Source: Flavobacterium sp. UBA2787
GTDB lineage: Bacteria > Bacteroidota > Bacteroidia > Flavobacteriales > Flavobacteriaceae
Direction of reading: 5' to 3'
DNA length: 64,000 nt
Assembly (NCBI GenBank): GCA_002352205.1
Contig: DEHZ01000016.1
Span: 1-64,000 of the forward strand
Shown: positions 61,980 to 64,000 of the stretch, one piece after another
How the letters are laid out: every line of letters starts with the position of its first letter
How positions within the stretch are numbered: the first letter of the stretch is position 1
The notes under the pieces: generated by a model
What the model saw: the letters and a program-made list of their open reading frames with translations, nothing else
What the model was told of the DNA's origin: nothing
Database searches by the model: none
Made by a program: the position numbers and the translations under genes

Positions 61980-62852
61980 TTATCCTAAAACTTCTTTTAC
62001 TTTTTTACCAATCTCAGCCGGAGAATCTACTACGTGAATTCCACTTTCTCTCATAATTCTTTTCTTCGCTTCTGCTGTGTCATCTGCACCACCAACGATA
62101 GCACCTGCGTGACCCATTGTTCTTCCTTTTGGAGCGGTTTCACCTGCGATAAAACCAACAACCGGCTTGCGATTTCCGTCAGCTTTAATCCATTTTGCAG
62201 CATCTGCTTCTAATTGACCACCAATTTCACCAATCATTACGATACAATGTGTTTCAGGATCATTCATTAATAATTCTACTGCTTCTTTGGTTGTGGTTCC
62301 AATGATTGGATCTCCACCAATTCCGATAGCAGTTGTAATTCCCAAACCTTGTTTCACAACTTGGTCAGCTGCTTCATAGGTTAACGTTCCAGATTTTGAA
62401 ACGATTCCAACATTTCCTTTTTTGAAAACAAAGCCCGGCATAATACCAACTTTTGCTTCTTCCGGAGTGATTACACCCGGACAGTTTGGACCGATTAAAC
62501 GACAGTTTTTAGTTTTAATATAAGCGTATGCTTTTATCATATCTGCCACAGGAATTCCTTCTGTGATAGTGATAATTACTTTAATTCCGGCATCGGCAGC
62601 CTCCATAATGGCATCGGCAGCAAAAGCGGGTGGTACAAAAATGATAGTTGTGTCTGCTCCTGCTTTTTCAACAGCATCTTTTACTGTGTTGAAAACAGGA
62701 CGATCTAAATGCGTTGTTCCTCCTTTACCCGGAGTAACTCCACCAACTACATTTGTTCCGTATTCAATCATTTGTGAAGCATGAAATGTTCCTTCGCTTC
62801 CTGTAAATCCTTGAACAATTATTTTTGAATCTTTATTAACTAAAACGCTCAT
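61980..62852 (-). CDS. sucD: Succinate-CoA ligase alpha subunit
   Basis: A 290-residue subunit of succinyl-CoA synthetase, making ATP or GTP from succinyl-CoA in the TCA cycle. The CoA-binding Rossmann domain (1-120) has [11 protein letters not shown] and [11 protein letters not shown]; the ligase domain contains the phospho-His loop [13 protein letters not shown] and [11 protein letters not shown]. Full length. sucC is not adjacent. A -7 element TACTTTTG lies at 62886. A fragment of its 3' end is found at 57774. Confidence 0.96.
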   Translation of the reverse strand: MSVLVNKDSKIIVQGFTGSEGTFHASQMIEYGTNVVGGVTPGKGGTTHLDRPVFNTVKDAVEKAGADTTIIFVPPAFAADAIMEAADAGIKVIITITEGIPVADMIKAYAYIKTKNCRLIGPNCPGVITPEEAKVGIMPGFVFKKGNVGIVSKSGTLTYEAADQVVKQGLGITTAIGIGGDPIIGTTTKEAVELLMNDPETHCIVMIGEIGGQLEADAAKWIKADGNRKPVVGFIAGETAPKGRTMGHAGAIVGGADDTAEAKKRIMRESGIHVVDSPAEIGKKVKEVLG

Positions 62853-62885
62853 GATTGTGTTTGTTTGTGTTTAATTTTCGAGTTA

Positions 62886-62893
62886 CAAAAGTA
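62886..62893 (-). promoter_or_regulatory. -7 promoter element of sucD
   Basis: TACTTTTG on the minus strand, a match to TAnnTTTG, 34 nt upstream of the ATG. Confidence 0.5.
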
Positions 62894-62962
62894 ATTCTTT
62901 CGATTACTTTTTTTATGCTTTTTTATATTTTTTTTTGCAAAATTACTATACAATTTATTTTT

Positions 62963-63325
62963 TTAAGGTAATTGGCTCATTTGATAACCTCGAAACAATT
63001 TTCCGTCAACAATTTCCCAAATCACAAAAAAATAAGCTAATCGATTGATTTGGTTAGGATTTTCAATAGTAGTCCCAAAATGAGTGTAATGCACAGAAAC
63101 TAAATTATCTTCCGCTAAAATTTGATGAATTTGAACCACAAATGTTTCATATCCAATCTTTAAATCATTCGCCATTTGTAATAATCCGTCACGGTCTTTT
63201 TTGAAAAAACCCTTGCTGCTGTTCCATTCCAGAACAACTTCGGGGTGTAAAAAAGATTCTAATGTTTTGCTGTTATACAAAGCATCCGAATTATAAAACG
63301 ATTGAACTAATTCTTTTGGGTTCAT
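62963..63325 (-). CDS. NTF2-like (SnoaL) family protein
   Basis: A 120-residue protein with NTF2-like cone fold: helices at the start (LVQSFYNSDALYN), FLHPEVVLEWN, and strands ending VIWEIVDGKLFRGYQMSQLP. This last pattern is common in SnoaL-like proteins. No catalytic residues are obvious. It starts 1 nt after the LpxD-like stop and may be co-transcribed with it. Confidence 0.8.
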   Translation of the reverse strand: MNPKELVQSFYNSDALYNSKTLESFLHPEVVLEWNSSKGFFKKDRDGLLQMANDLKIGYETFVVQIHQILAEDNLVSVHYTHFGTTIENPNQINRLAYFFVIWEIVDGKLFRGYQMSQLP

Positions 63326-63326
63326 C

Positions 63327-64000
63327 TTATTTTAGTTTTTCAATTATCTCCGGTATTCGTTTAATATTAGCCAATTGTTTCAACTTTTCACGTGATTCTT
63401 CAATTGGTGTTCCGAAATAGGTTTTTCCTCCATCAACTGATTTTGTCACGCCGGTTTGTCCCATAATTACAGCCTTAGAACCAATTGTGATTCCGCTTGT
63501 TGTGCCTACTTGCCCCCATAAAGTTACTTCATCTTCGATGATTACGCAACCTGCAATTCCGGTTTGTGCTGCAATTAGGCATTTTTTTCCGATAACGGTA
63601 TCATGACCAACATGTACTTGGTTATCAATTTTTGTTCCGGCACCAATGGTTGTATCGCCTGTTACGCCTCTATCAATGGTGCACAAGGCTCCAATTCCAA
63701 CATTATCTTCAACCACTACTCGACCTCCGGAAAGTAATTGATCAAATCCTTCTGGTCTTTTTTTGTAGTAAAAAGCATCGGCACCTAAAATAGTTCCTGC
63801 TTGAATAATTACGTTATCGCCAATTACACAATGATCATAAATGGAAACATTTGCGTGGATGAGACAATTTTTACCGATTTTCACATGATTTCCAATAAAG
63901 CAATTCGGTTGAATTACAGTTCCTTCGCCAATTTGAGCAGAAGATGAAATCGATACATTTGAATAGGTAAACGGTCTGAAATGATTCGTTAACTTATTAA
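63327..64000 (-). CDS. LpxD-like acyltransferase, partial (5' end beyond window)
   Basis: A left-handed beta-helix protein with hexapeptide repeats ([LIV]GxxxxI pattern, for example [20 protein letters not shown] and [20 protein letters not shown]), as in UDP-3-O-acylglucosamine N-acyltransferases of lipid A synthesis. The His of [11 protein letters not shown] corresponds to the catalytic His. The reading frame runs without stop through the right edge (...[18 protein letters not shown]), so the gene is cut at 64000; the GTG at 63884 is internal. About 224 codons are visible, and the N-terminal domain is missing. Whether it is LpxD itself or a paralog cannot be decided. Confidence 0.8.
   Translation of the reverse strand, partial: NKLTNHFRPFTYSNVSISSSAQIGEGTVIQPNCFIGNHVKIGKNCLIHANVSIYDHCVIGDNVIIQAGTILGADAFYYKKRPEGFDQLLSGGRVVVEDNVGIGALCTIDRGVTGDTTIGAGTKIDNQVHVGHDTVIGKKCLIAAQTGIAGCVIIEDEVTLWGQVGTTSGITIGSKAVIMGQTGVTKSVDGGKTYFGTPIEESREKLKQLANIKRIPEIIEKLK

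Noticed and set aside
63327-63884. LpxD-like gene as complete with GTG start at 63884
   Set aside because: The frame continues without stop to the window edge with hexapeptide-repeat-like sequence, so GTG is internal and the gene is partial.

Overview
The window reads as chromosomal DNA of a Flavobacterium-like member of the Bacteroidota. It is AT-rich, and many genes are preceded by the Bacteroidota -7 promoter element TAnnTTTG. Two large secreted proteins end in a type IX secretion sorting domain. HisIE, the His-phosphatase/dehydratase HisB, a six-domain S1 protein and DUF3570/DUF4266 proteins also fit this group. I saw no tRNA, rRNA, CRISPR array, transposase or phage gene. Most genes lie on the minus strand.

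Layout. 1-2.9 kb: a structured dispersed repeat, a rhomboid protease, a small conserved protein, methylmalonyl-CoA epimerase, outer-membrane phospholipase A and a tiny Lys/Cys-rich exported peptide. 3.0-9.2 kb: a sulfide/persulfide island with thioredoxin, a rhodanese lipoprotein, two tandem MBL-fold/rhodanese persulfide dioxygenases, a YeiH-type and a TauE-type anion exporter, and a Crp/Fnr regulator with a cysteine cluster. Two near-identical TTGTAAC-N4-GTTACAA-type sites suggest a local regulon. 9.3-25 kb: mostly unlinked housekeeping genes (dienelactone hydrolase, M28 peptidase, second TauE, YegP, RecG, bestrophin, PheT, fasciclin protein, S1, L,D-transpeptidase, AsmA/DUF748-like protein). 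25.2-27.1 kb: a GH13 amylase lipoprotein, next to a long palindromic element. 27.1-34.6 kb: the complete histidine operon hisG-D-C-B-H-A-F-IE, preceded by a leader peptide with five consecutive His codons and a terminator/antiterminator. 34.7-39.3 kb: S41 protease, SPFH/prohibitin, a four-helix membrane protein and a VIT-family protein. 39.3-49.9 kb: a metal-efflux and redox island. It holds a CusB-like adaptor, a CusA-type RND pump fused to its TolC-like outer-membrane partner, a two-component system, and a DUF3570/DUF4266/ApbE/thioredoxin module. Both promoters of this island share a 16-bp motif. 49.9-55.2 kb: a BatA-like membrane protein, a second copy of the structured repeat, FabG, a DUF3592-like protein and pirin. 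55.3-60.7 kb: two paralogous LRR proteins with T9SS sorting domains, separated by short remnants of sucD and pirin that record a tandem duplication. 60.8-64 kb: DUF1697, a small GIY-YIG-like protein, SucD, an NTF2-like protein and an LpxD-like acyltransferase cut by the window edge.

The points most worth following up are the his attenuator, the shared operator around the metal/flavin/thioredoxin island, the sulfur regulon operator with its Cys-rich regulator, the covarying dispersed RNA-like repeat, the internal signal peptide of the RND-OMF fusion, and the sucD/pirin duplication scar. All functional statements are inferences from sequence; no database search or alignment program was run.
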